Below are positions 15,212 to 24,694 of a stretch of DNA of 31,219 bases, piece by piece. A program made the position numbers and the translations under genes. Each line of letters begins with the position of its first letter. Positions within the stretch are counted from its first letter, which is position 1. Source of the DNA: Gammaproteobacteria bacterium (lineage in GTDB: Bacteria > Pseudomonadota > Gammaproteobacteria > UBA9214). The notes under the pieces are model-generated. The model was not told the DNA's origin, did not search any database, and was given only the letters and a program-made list of their open reading frames with translations. The stretch covers positions 1 through 31,219 of the forward strand of contig JAOTTU010000004.1 of NCBI GenBank assembly GCA_029864225.1. The letters are read 5' to 3'.

Positions 15212-16507
15212 GTGACCGATAAACCAGCCAGTGCCGTGCCGGTGCCAAACCCGCCGCCCCGGTTGCCTGCCACCGGACCCTCCAGCCGGACCAGGCGCTA
15301 TGCGACACCGTTTCTGTGCGCCCTCCTGCTGCTGGTCAGCACCCACAGCACGGCAGCAGGACTCGCACAGGCACTGGAATACCGCCAGCAGACGCTAACG
15401 GTCGACGCCGTCACCCGGCGCGTCCAACTGCCGGCGGGCTATAGCCTGGAAGTGCTGAGCTCGGAACTGGACGGCCCACGCCTGATCAGCTTCGCCGCAA
15501 ACGGTGACCTCTTCATCGGCTCCAAATCAGGCAAGGTGTACCGGCTGGCGCCGCCCTACACGCGGCCCGAGGTCCTGGTTACCCTCGACAACTATCCACA
15601 CAGCGTGGCGCTGCGCCACAACGAGATCCTGATCGCGCAGACCGACGGCCTCTACCGTGCGCCCTACCAGCCGGGACAAACCCGCGTTGCAGCCGAATCG
15701 GTCACCCGGCTGGCCGTACTGCCGGGTGGTGGTGGCCACAGCAGCCGCACTGTGCGCATCGGCCCAGACAAGCGGGTGTATGTCAGTCTCGGCATCAGCA
15801 GCAACTGCAGCGACCAGTACCTGGGCGTCGACTACCCGTTCAGGGACCGGCGCGGCGGTATACTGGTGTTGAATGAAGACACCGACGCACCCCGCCTGGA
15901 ACCGTTCGCAGCAGGCCTTCGCAACCCGGTCGGGTTCGACTGGCACCCGCGCAGCGGTGTGCTCTATGCCAGCAACAACGGTCCCGACCACCAGGGCTTC
16001 GAGCAGCCGCCCGAGTATTTCAGCCGCATCGATGCCGGCTCCTTTCACGGCATGCCGTGGTTCCAGTACGACGGCCAGCGCATCCGCCGGGACAACTGTA
16101 TCAGGCGCCAGCCGCCGCGCCCGCTGACAGAGGTGTCGGTCCCGGTCGCGACCTTCCCCGCGCGCAATGCACCCATGGCGATAGCCTTCGTGCCGCCGGG
16201 GGCACTCGATGCACGTTTCGAGAACGACGCCGTGGTCGCGCTGCATGGTTCCTGGGCGACGCGGCCTTCCGGCAAGGCCCGGGGTGACCCCGCTAGCCGG
16301 CGACCACCAAAACTGGTGCGCGTGCGGTTCGAGGATGGCACGGCGGCCGGGGTCGATGACCTCGTCACCGGATTCCAGCTCGCTGACGGTGAGCGCTGGG
16401 CACGGCCCGTCGGCGTCGCCATCGGTCCCGACGGTGCACTCTATTTCACCAGCGACAGCGGTGCACAGGCCCTGTTTCGCCTGCGCCGCATAGCGGAGCC
16501 CGAGTGA
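15212..16507 (+). CDS. Secreted PQQ-type sugar (sorbosone-like) dehydrogenase
   Basis: A 431-residue exported six-bladed propeller of the glucose/sorbosone dehydrogenase family, whose soluble members oxidise aldose sugars using PQQ in the periplasm. The N-terminus is long and basic (SSRTRRYA) before a hydrophobic core and an STAA cleavage site at about 48-51; an internal TTG could shorten it. Family motifs include VTLDNYPHSVALRHN, GGGGHSSRTVRIGPDKRVYVSLGISSNC and GLRNPVGFDWHP (Arg237-Asn238), SNNGPD, and near the C-terminus PVGVAIGPDGALYFTSD. The true substrate is not readable from sequence. I see no PQQ biosynthesis genes in the window. The GTG start is weakly supported (AGGGG is only two bases away). 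It precedes the decayed photolyase. Confidence 0.82.
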   Translation: MTDKPASAVPVPNPPPRLPATGPSSRTRRYATPFLCALLLLVSTHSTAAGLAQALEYRQQTLTVDAVTRRVQLPAGYSLEVLSSELDGPRLISFAANGDLFIGSKSGKVYRLAPPYTRPEVLVTLDNYPHSVALRHNEILIAQTDGLYRAPYQPGQTRVAAESVTRLAVLPGGGGHSSRTVRIGPDKRVYVSLGISSNCSDQYLGVDYPFRDRRGGILVLNEDTDAPRLEPFAAGLRNPVGFDWHPRSGVLYASNNGPDHQGFEQPPEYFSRIDAGSFHGMPWFQYDGQRIRRDNCIRRQPPRPLTEVSVPVATFPARNAPMAIAFVPPGALDARFENDAVVALHGSWATRPSGKARGDPASRRPPKLVRVRFEDGTAAGVDDLVTGFQLADGERWARPVGVAIGPDGALYFTSDSGAQALFRLRRIAEPE

Positions 16508-16579
16508 GACTGTCCCCACAGCGCGCATGGGTCATGGCCTTCGAAGCCACGCGCCCGCCTGCCAGCTCTCCCCATCACG

Positions 16580-17008
16580 GTGCGCGCAGCGGGTGTACCG
16601 CTGGCACATTTCGGTGTGTTGCCCCGGATTCCCTGGGACAAGGCCTTTTATGATGACCGGCGCCCGGCGAAAGCGGTGCCCACACCGTCCTGGAACGGTT
16701 TTGCGCAGCTGCACTCGTTGACTACCCCGTGGACCGCGACCGCCCCGACCTGGCGGGAACATCCCGCCTCTCGGCACACCTACACTTCGGTGAACTCAGC
16801 CCGCAGCAGGGCTATTGCACCATCCAGCAATACACCGCAGCCCACACAAATGAAGTGAATACACCCGCCCTGGGCAGCACCGGCCGCTGTCCTGGTAGAC
16901 GCCAGGATACGGCTCGGCGAAACCTACCCGGAACCCCTCGTCGACCTTTCACAAAGCCGGCGCCATGCCCTGGCGGTCTGGGATGATGTGAAGCACATGA
17001 AGACATAA
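16580..17008 (+). pseudogene. phr: Decayed DNA photolyase, C-terminal remnants
   Basis: Three blocks of a CPD photolyase/cryptochrome survive in order but in different frames. Block 1 (from about 16590, frame of 16628) reads FGVLPRIPWDKAFYDDRRP. A loss of one base near 16664-16667 moves the reading to block 2 (frame of 16741): GESGAHTVLERF, then DRDRPDLAGTSRLSAHLHFGEL, the strongly conserved FAD-domain entry. Block 3 (16892-17008, back in the first frame) reads ARIRLGETYPEPLVDLSQ and ends at a natural stop, matching the photolyase C-terminus. The roughly 200 residues normally between blocks 2 and 3, which hold most FAD-binding residues, are missing, as is the whole N-terminal antenna domain. 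The gene is dead. It is the only DNA-repair photolyase sequence here; an intact copy elsewhere cannot be excluded. Confidence 0.85.
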
Positions 17009-17147
17009 CGCTGCGCACTTCTGCCGTTTTATCATCACTGCCACCGGGGTTTTGCCGCCGGTTTATCCACGTGATCGTTGTATCGGCTCGTCAAAACACC
17101 CCTACAAATGGGTAGATAAGGCCATTTAGCTTGTCGCGCTGCTACTC

Positions 17148-19220
17148 GTGGTCAACAATAGCGGGATGGACACACCCGCCAACGTAACCGCCATCCCGGT
17201 CCCCACCCAGCTGTTCCGCGGCAAAAGCCGACTGCGCATTGCACTGGTGGGCATGCCCAACAGCGGCAAGAGCACCTTGTTCAAGGCGGTCTCGAGCACC
17301 GCGATCAACACCGGTGAACTCGCTGGCACCCACCGCGCCTACGGGGAATGCGCGGTGCAGATCGGCTTCGACGAGGCGCGCCTGGTCGACCTGCCAAGCA
17401 TTCACTCACTGCATCACCAGGAACATGACGACCTGGTCGCCCTGCAGTACCTGCTGTGGGGCGACGAACAGCCGCCGATCTCGGTGCACGAACCGGGCGG
17501 GCCACCGGCCCCGTTTGCCCCGCCCGATGTCATCATCCAGGTCATCGATGCCACGGCACTGGAACGTCACCTGGAACTCACCCTGGAACTCAGCCAGCTG
17601 GCCCGCCCCATGGTGATCGCGCTGAACATGATGGACGAGGCCTGGAAGAAAGGGCTGCATATCAACAGTAAGCAACTCAGCAAGCAACTGGGTGTACCGG
17701 TAGTGCCGACGGTGGCCCTGATGGGTCGGGGCATCTCAGAGCTGTTCGAGGCCACGGTCGCTGCAGTACGCGCCGAGGCCTGCCCCCTGCCACAGCCGGC
17801 CAGCCACCATATCTGCGACAACCTCCAGCCGCTGAGCAAGGCACTGAACCGTTCTGACTTGCATGATGCCTTTCAGGTCCCGCACCCGTTCCTGGTGATG
17901 CAGATTGCCGCAGGCACCCGCTACTTCCACGAGGAGATGCAGATGCATTTCCCCGCACTGGTGCCGGAACTGGAACAGCTGCGCAGCCAGGCGGAAAGCG
18001 CCCTGCCGCGCCCGATAAACGAGGAGATCCATGCCGACCGCCACCATCGCGCGGCCACACTGTTCGAGGCGGTAACGCGCGTGGGCGCCCCGCACGAGGG
18101 ACGCGGCTGGCGCTACTGGCTGGACGAACTGTTCCTGCACCCCCAGTGGGGCCTGCTGGGCAGCCTGATGGTGTTCGCCGCCGTACTTTTCGTGGTCTTC
18201 GAGATCAGCGTCTGGCTCGACTCGATGACCGCGGCGCGCCTGATCGACTGGGTGTCGGTTTGGCAGCCGCAAACAACCGGTGCGGTGATCGGACGTGCCG
18301 TGGTCGATGGCCTGATCGGCCTGGTGGGGATCGTCGTCCCCTACATGATCCCGCTGGTGCTGCTGCTGGTGGCACTGGAAGAGGCCGGCGTCATGCAGCG
18401 CATCGCCTTCGTGGTCGACCGCGGATTTCATCACATCGGCCTGCACGGCGGGGTCGCGGTCCCCTTCCTGCTGGGCCTGGGCTGCAATGTACCGGCCATC
18501 TCCGGGGCCGCCATGGCCGCCACCGGCAGGGAGCGGGTCGTCGCCTCGCTGCTGATCACCTTCGTGCCCTGCTCGGCGCGTTCCGCCATCATCCTGGCCC
18601 TGGCCGGCAAATACCTGGGCGGATTCGGGGTGCTCGCGATCTTCATGCTGACCATCATGGTGATTGCGGTACTGGGGCCGCTGCTGACCCGCCGCTACGC
18701 CGATCGCGGTCCCGGACAGGTGCAGGAGATCCCGGCCTATGCCCTGCCGACCTGGCAGGCCCTGCTGACCAAGACCTGGGGCCGGACCCGCGACATCCTC
18801 ACCATCGTCACCCCCCTGCTGGTGGGTGGCAGCGTGGTGCTGGCGTTGCTCAACCATGTCGGTGCCGATGACTACATCAACATGATCTTCACCCCGATCA
18901 CCAGCTGGTGGCTGGGCCTGCCGGTGGTACTGGGCGTCCCGATCCTGTTTGGCGTGCTGCGCAAGGAACTCTCCCTGCTGATGATCTACCAGGCACTGGG
19001 CACCTTCGAGGTCGGCGACTACCTCGACTGGGTACAGATCGTCACATTCCTGATCTTCCTGACCTTCTACATCCCCTGCGTGTCGACCTTCGCGGTCATG
19101 CTCAAGACCATCGGCCGCAAGGAGGCGATGTTCTCGTTGTTCCTGTCGGTGAGCGTCGCCCTGCTGGTGAGCGGCGTAATCCGCGTGCTGCTGGAGGGCG
19201 GGCGATTCCTGGCCGGGTAA
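17148..19220 (+). CDS. FeoB-like iron transporter with altered G3 motif
   Basis: A 690-residue protein with an N-terminal GTPase and a polytopic membrane part. FeoB imports ferrous iron across the inner membrane. GTPase motifs: G1 GMPNSGKST (35-43), G4 ALNMMDEA; but G3 reads DLPS (81-84) where FeoB has DLPG, losing the glycine that senses the gamma phosphate. About 20 extra residues (HEPGGPPAPFAPP) stand between G3 and G4. The membrane half keeps the Gate motifs: GLGCNVPAI (Cys446), FVPCSAR, VLRKELSLL and PCVSTFAVM. It is shorter than typical FeoB (~750-770) and no FeoA or FeoC is nearby. The start is GTG at 17148 or ATG at 17166; neither has a good ribosome site. Substrate may be iron or another metal. 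It precedes the kinase and phosphatase on the same strand. Confidence 0.85.
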   Translation: MVNNSGMDTPANVTAIPVPTQLFRGKSRLRIALVGMPNSGKSTLFKAVSSTAINTGELAGTHRAYGECAVQIGFDEARLVDLPSIHSLHHQEHDDLVALQYLLWGDEQPPISVHEPGGPPAPFAPPDVIIQVIDATALERHLELTLELSQLARPMVIALNMMDEAWKKGLHINSKQLSKQLGVPVVPTVALMGRGISELFEATVAAVRAEACPLPQPASHHICDNLQPLSKALNRSDLHDAFQVPHPFLVMQIAAGTRYFHEEMQMHFPALVPELEQLRSQAESALPRPINEEIHADRHHRAATLFEAVTRVGAPHEGRGWRYWLDELFLHPQWGLLGSLMVFAAVLFVVFEISVWLDSMTAARLIDWVSVWQPQTTGAVIGRAVVDGLIGLVGIVVPYMIPLVLLLVALEEAGVMQRIAFVVDRGFHHIGLHGGVAVPFLLGLGCNVPAISGAAMAATGRERVVASLLITFVPCSARSAIILALAGKYLGGFGVLAIFMLTIMVIAVLGPLLTRRYADRGPGQVQEIPAYALPTWQALLTKTWGRTRDILTIVTPLLVGGSVVLALLNHVGADDYINMIFTPITSWWLGLPVVLGVPILFGVLRKELSLLMIYQALGTFEVGDYLDWVQIVTFLIFLTFYIPCVSTFAVMLKTIGRKEAMFSLFLSVSVALLVSGVIRVLLEGGRFLAG

Positions 19221-19305
19221 CACCCACCGGGGTTTAGACCTGTTGCATTGATTACCGACCCGGCCGCGTGAAACCAACCGAGCTTCAGGGCCGGCATACA
19301 TCAAC

Positions 19306-19330
19306 GGCCAGCCACAGGATGGTGCTGGCC
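19306..19330. other. Inverted repeat between feoB-like and kinase genes
   Basis: GGCCAGC and GCTGGCC form a 7-bp stem with an 11-base loop in the 182-base gap. There is no T-run. It could slow transcription after the transporter gene or be part of a leader for the kinase gene. Confidence 0.3.
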
Positions 19331-19402
19331 AGCGTCGTGGCATACCATTTCCGTTTTCCGTCACCATGATGGCACAAGACAAGCGCGACAGGCACAGCAG
19401 AC

Positions 19403-20149
19403 GTGAACAGAAACCCGAAAAATAAATATCTTGTAAAAGACTTCGATCTGAAACCGGGGCGGGTCATTGCCCGCAAGTACGAGGTCATCAAACCGCTGGG
19501 CAAGGGCTGGGAAGGCGAGGTCTATCTGGTCAGGGAAACCGCCACCCGGATCGAGCGGGCCATTAAGCTGTTTTTCCCCCAGCGCAACCTGAAGGACCGT
19601 GCCGCCCGGGTCTATGCGCAGAAACTGCACACGCTGCGTCACTGTCCCATGGTGATCCAGTACTACGCCCGGGAGACCATCACCTTTCAGGGCATGCCGA
19701 TCACCGTGCTGGTATCCGAGTTTGTCGAGGGGGAGCTGCTGAGCGACTTTATCGCCCGGCAACCCGGCAAACGCCTGAGTGCCTTCCAGGCTTTGCACCT
19801 GCTGCACACCCTGTCCGTGGGCATCGAATGCATACACCAGATGAAGGAATACCACGGCGACCTGCACTCGGAAAACATCATCGTTCAGCGCTATGGCCTG
19901 GGTTTTGACCTGAAGCTTCTCGACTTCTACCACTGGGGCGCGCCAAGCAGGGATAACCTGCGCGATGACATCGTCGACATGATCAAAATTTTCCATGAAG
20001 CGCTGGGCGGGAGCCGCTACTACAGCCGCCAGTTGCCGGAGGTGAAGGCCATCTGCCGCGGGCTGAAACGCACCCTGATCCTCAAGTATTTCCGCAGTGC
20101 CGGACAACTGCGGGAACACCTCGAGACAATGGAGTGGCAACAACAATGA
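19403..20149 (+). CDS. Atypical Ser/Thr protein kinase
   Basis: A 248-residue protein kinase-fold protein, presumably cytoplasmic as no membrane helix is visible. Present: glycine loop GKGWEGEVYLV (33-43), the AIK lysine (Lys55), catalytic loop HGDLHSENI with Asp153 and Asn158. Altered: the metal-binding DFG is DFY (Asp174), and the HRD arginine is Gly, as in kinases not controlled by activation-loop phosphorylation (aminoglycoside-kinase-like HGD). The C-lobe is short. All residues needed for phosphate transfer are present, so it may be active. The GTG start is weakly supported. The last four bases (ATGA) overlap the start of the PP2C gene, so kinase and phosphatase are coupled and probably act on the same target. 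Substrate unknown; possible links to the FeoB-like protein upstream or TypA downstream are only positional. Confidence 0.8.
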   Translation: MNRNPKNKYLVKDFDLKPGRVIARKYEVIKPLGKGWEGEVYLVRETATRIERAIKLFFPQRNLKDRAARVYAQKLHTLRHCPMVIQYYARETITFQGMPITVLVSEFVEGELLSDFIARQPGKRLSAFQALHLLHTLSVGIECIHQMKEYHGDLHSENIIVQRYGLGFDLKLLDFYHWGAPSRDNLRDDIVDMIKIFHEALGGSRYYSRQLPEVKAICRGLKRTLILKYFRSAGQLREHLETMEWQQQ

Positions 20150-20949
20150 ACCAGCCGCTGATTTATTGCGCCACGGACATGGATGACATCGTGTCGTTGG
20201 CGTTCGCCTCCGGGAAGGCCTGCGCCTATACCCGGCGCGCACCGGAAAAGACCACGCCGAATGAAGATTCCGTTGCACTGATACCCTGCGATTCCGGGGC
20301 CGGGATTCTGGTGATCGCCGACGGCATGGGTGGATCGCGTGCGGGAGACCAGGCATCGCGTGAGGCGGTCAACGCGCTGGCCGAGGCAGCCGGCAACAAC
20401 TGCGACAATACCGATGCGTTGCGCGACGCGATTCTCAATGGCGTGGAACAGGCCAACACGCGCATTGGCGCAATGAACCTGGGCGCCGCCACCACGGTTG
20501 CAATCGTCGCGCTCCAGGACAACGAGGCACGCCCCTACCACATCGGCGATTCCATGACTCTGATCATCGGACAGCGCGGCAAGCTCAAGTACCAGAGCAC
20601 CCCCCACTCCCCGGTGGGCTACGCCGTGGAGGCAGGCCTGCTCGATGCCGATGACGCCATCTACCACGAGGAGCGCCACCTGATTTCCAATGCCGTCGGT
20701 ATGCCCGGCATGCATGTCGAGATGGGACCCAGGGTGGCGCTTGCGGCGCGTGATACGGTATTGGTCGCCAGCGACGGCCTGTTCGACAATCTGCAGGTGG
20801 ACGAGATCATCGCGACCATCCGCAAGGGACCGTTGCCCGACGCCGCGGCCCAGCTCGCCCGCCACTGCCATCAGCGGATGACCCGTGCCGGCGATGAACA
20901 GCCCCACAAACCGGACGACATGAGCTTCATCCTTTACCGGCGCAGCTGA
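20146..20949 (+). CDS. PP2C-type Ser/Thr protein phosphatase
   Basis: A 267-residue metal-dependent phosphatase of the PPM/PP2C family. Metal and catalytic motifs appear in order: PNEDS (38-42), VIADGMGG with Asp59, GAATTVAIVAL, HIGDS, VLVASDGLFDNL and the terminal PDDMSFIL. The region before PNEDS is short and has no membrane or sensor domain. I chose ATG at 20146, whose ATGA overlaps the kinase stop; a GTG at 20134 is possible. A GGAG ribosome site lies 11 bases upstream within the kinase gene. It most likely reverses phosphorylation by the kinase encoded just before it. Confidence 0.9.
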   Translation: MNQPLIYCATDMDDIVSLAFASGKACAYTRRAPEKTTPNEDSVALIPCDSGAGILVIADGMGGSRAGDQASREAVNALAEAAGNNCDNTDALRDAILNGVEQANTRIGAMNLGAATTVAIVALQDNEARPYHIGDSMTLIIGQRGKLKYQSTPHSPVGYAVEAGLLDADDAIYHEERHLISNAVGMPGMHVEMGPRVALAARDTVLVASDGLFDNLQVDEIIATIRKGPLPDAAAQLARHCHQRMTRAGDEQPHKPDDMSFILYRRS

Positions 20950-20980
20950 CCCGGCGGGGTCCGTGCGACTGCCCGTAAAG

Positions 20981-21009
20981 TTAGCGCCGGCCCTGTTTTC
21001 CAGTATAAT
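20981..21009 (+). promoter_or_regulatory. Probable sigma-70 promoter of typA
   Basis: A perfect -10 TATAAT at 21004-21009 stands 17 bases after TTAGCG (20981-20986), a weak -35. The predicted transcript would begin near 21016, about 40 bases before the typA ATG, so typA can be expressed apart from the kinase-phosphatase pair. Confidence 0.6.
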
Positions 21010-21029
21010 CGCTGCCCCTTGACGGTCTT

Positions 21030-21043
21030 CCCGCGATCGCGGG
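21030..21043 (+). promoter_or_regulatory. 14-bp palindrome in typA leader
   Basis: CCCGCGATCGCGGG lies in the predicted typA leader, 12 bases before the ATG. As RNA it could fold into a short GC hairpin next to the ribosome site, or as DNA bind a dimeric regulator. No other ribosome site is obvious between it and the ATG. Confidence 0.4.
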
Positions 21044-21055
21044 CAAATTACTCTT

Positions 21056-22876
<1,821 letters not shown>

Positions 22877-23016
22877 GGGGCATTCTGTGGTGGATTGAAT
22901 CGATGGGTGTTGCTGCTATCGACGCCGGGCCGGCCGTGCACACGCGTACCGATGCACATAACAGTGCTCCCCGGCTAACAGACCCAGGGGCCAGCGAAGG
23001 ACCTTCAGGCGTGCAA

Positions 23017-23226
23017 TTACCGGGTCTTGTTATACAGATACCAGGTGGCCGTGTTGATATCGATATCGTCCAGCGGCACCTCTTTGACCAGTATGTTATT
23101 CAGGCGGCGGTCGGCATGCCTGCGACGATTGTGAGGATATGCCGGGCCGGCACCAAAGCTGCGCCTGTCATCGGCCTTGCGCTGGTCCTTGATCTTGTGA
23201 AGCGACTTAAATCTCTGTTTTATCAT
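23017..23226 (-). CDS. Small Arg-rich protein, function unknown
   Basis: A 69-residue protein starting at ATG 23226 behind an AGGA site seven bases upstream; the longer open frame to 23421 has no supported start. The sequence is basic and charged (KIKDQRKADDRR, YPHNRRRHADRRLNNI) and ends in VPLDDIDINTATWYLY. It has no membrane helix or cysteine motif. I do not recognise a family, but three features argue it is real: a good ribosome site, a promoter with both boxes (23266-23293) and the clustering of its charged motifs. RNA or ribosome binding is possible from composition only. It is convergent with typA. Confidence 0.6.
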   Translation of the reverse strand: MIKQRFKSLHKIKDQRKADDRRSFGAGPAYPHNRRRHADRRLNNILVKEVPLDDIDINTATWYLYNKTR

Positions 23227-23591
23227 AGTCTTTTCCTGCCATTTCCGGTCATCTGTCTGATTATTATTGTAGCCCTTCAAGCCGGGGTGTCTACTGGACA
23301 AAGGTCGTATCCCTGACACCTGCAACTTGGCAGACAACCGCTGCCGCGGGCGCCATTCGCCCCACCACATAAACGGCGACCCGATGTCCGCCGGTACCGG
23401 CATCGCTAGCGGCGGACGCACGCCACAATAGTCCGGCGCGCCAAGCGTGCCTGGGCCCTCCGTAAGGAGAGTTAGAAAATGTAATAATATGGTTGATATT
23501 TGTCACGGCCACCGCAGCCCTCTAGCTGAACCCGATGTCGCAGGGCATTATCGGGCAGGCCGTGCGCTATACAACAGGGAGAGATACTCCA
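23227..23591. other. Intergenic region between small gene and dsbB
   Basis: It holds the minus-strand promoter for the small protein and, towards dsbB, an AAGGAG site (23464-23469) followed by ATGTAA (23479-23484), a start codon directly followed by a stop. An inverted repeat CCCGAT/ATCGGG spans 23531-23555. A 49-codon frame from 23489 to 23638 overlaps the dsbB start but shows no family resemblance. Confidence 0.45.
23266..23293 (-). promoter_or_regulatory. Probable sigma-70 promoter of the small protein
   Basis: Read on the minus strand: TAGACA (23293-23288, five of six bases as TTGACA), a 16-base spacer, then TACAAT (23271-23266, five of six as TATAAT). The expected start is near 23259, about 33 bases before the ATG at 23226. 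Confidence 0.6.
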
Positions 23592-24107
23592 TTGAACAGA
23601 CCATCCACGACACGCCTGCCGGGTTCCCGGACCGTTAACGGCATTGGCCTCATGGTCATCGTGGCAGCCATGCTGTTTGCGCTGTTCTACCTTGAGGGTG
23701 TGCTCTACCTGGAGCCCTGCCCGCTGTGCATCATCGACCGCGTGGTTCTGACCGGCATTGGCCTGGTGTTCCTGCTGGCCGCTATGCACAACCCCGGGCG
23801 CACCGGGCAGCGGGGCTATGCCGGTCTGAACCTGGTGCTGGTGGGGCTGGGTGGTGCGGTGGCGGGACGCCACGTCTGGCTGCAGCACCTGCCTGCGGAC
23901 AAGGTGCCGGAGTGCGGTGCCAGCCTCGAGTACATGCTCGAGACCCTGCCCCTTAACCAGACCCTGCGGAAGGTGTTGCAGGGCTCGGGGGAATGCGCCG
24001 AGGTACAGTGGACCCTGCTCGGATTCAGCATCCCCGAACAGACCCTGCTGCTGTTTGCCGGTCTCGGCGGCCTGGTCCTGCTGCAGCTGTTGAGACGCTC
24101 GGACTGA
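23592..24107 (+). CDS. dsbB: Disulfide bond formation protein DsbB
   Basis: An inner-membrane protein that reoxidises DsbA and passes electrons to quinone. I chose the TTG at 23592 because a strong GGGAGAG site sits eight bases upstream and it yields 171 residues, the usual length. A GTG-type longer reading from 23535 adds 19 residues unlike the family. The first periplasmic loop has CPLC (Cys43, Cys46) after LEP; the second loop has Cys108 and Cys135, so both redox pairs are present, matching the four essential cysteines of E. coli DsbB. Four membrane helices are visible, at about 17-34, 51-65, 77-93 and 147-166. No dsbA is adjacent. It is convergent with the CoA-binding gene, 23 bases apart. 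Confidence 0.92.
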   Translation: MNRPSTTRLPGSRTVNGIGLMVIVAAMLFALFYLEGVLYLEPCPLCIIDRVVLTGIGLVFLLAAMHNPGRTGQRGYAGLNLVLVGLGGAVAGRHVWLQHLPADKVPECGASLEYMLETLPLNQTLRKVLQGSGECAEVQWTLLGFSIPEQTLLLFAGLGGLVLLQLLRRSD

Positions 24108-24130
24108 AACCCGGACGCTTCAGGCAATCA

Positions 24131-24538
24131 TCAGAACTGGCCGGTACGCAGCATGACCAGGGTGCAGGCGTGAAGACACGCAATATGACGGGATCGCAGC
24201 TGCGCTTCCAGATCATCGGACTCCGTCCCCGGGTTGAAAATCACCCGTCCCGGGTTCAGCCGGACGATGCCGTCTGCGAGGCCCCGGCTGCGTCCAGGCC
24301 CGACGTACAGCGTCAGCGTATGCACCCGCTCACGGATGGTAGTCAGCGTATGCACCACCGGCAGGCCCTCGATTTCCCTGATCTTCGGATGCACCGGGAT
24401 GACGATATAACCGCCGGCCATCAGTTCCCGGAGAGTTCGGTTGGCATAGCGGGCCGGTTTCGGGCTGGCACCCAGCACGACCACCCGGTGGTCTTCCGGC
24501 CGGTCAGGCCATTTGTGACTGAATTGAGAATCAGGCAT
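24131..24538 (-). CDS. CoA-binding domain protein (YccU-like)
   Basis: A 135-residue small Rossmann-fold protein of the CoA-binding domain 2 family. The nucleotide loop VVVLGASPKPARYANRTL lies near residue 20. It is followed by the typical GGYIVIPVHPKIREIEGLPVV, then LTLYVGPGRS, and VIFNPGTESDDLEAQ near the end. Family members bind CoA or a related nucleotide, but most have no known enzyme activity. The start MPDSQF (24538) is chosen as the shorter of two; the longer GTG reading (24565) adds MCLLPPHST. It is probably the last gene of the minus-strand run that includes the tusE-like gene, though 156 bases separate them. Confidence 0.82.
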   Translation of the reverse strand: MPDSQFSHKWPDRPEDHRVVVLGASPKPARYANRTLRELMAGGYIVIPVHPKIREIEGLPVVHTLTTIRERVHTLTLYVGPGRSRGLADGIVRLNPGRVIFNPGTESDDLEAQLRSRHIACLHACTLVMLRTGQF

Positions 24539-24694
24539 GGTGCTATGGGGCGGCAACAAACACACGGCCGTTCGTCATGAAGGGATCAGGCAGGGCTCTT
24601 TACTCGAGACGACTAACAACGCCGTCAGCTTGAAATCTGCACACGTGGAACCGGAGCACCGGCAGCGGGAATACCAGCGTGCCGGTGTCCGCAG

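Noticed and set aside
17736..19382. Open frame of 548 codons on the minus strand
   Set aside because: It lies antisense to the FeoB-like gene, whose motifs are clear. Its His- and Gln-rich sequence is what the reverse of a GC-rich membrane protein gene gives, and it has no family motif.
21030..21043. GCGATCGC as a HIP1-type genome-wide repeat
   Set aside because: I noted it only once here, and HIP1 is a cyanobacterial feature; the gene content is gammaproteobacterial.
23489..23638. 49-codon frame overlapping the dsbB start
   Set aside because: No family resemblance, and dsbB has a much better start inside it in another frame.
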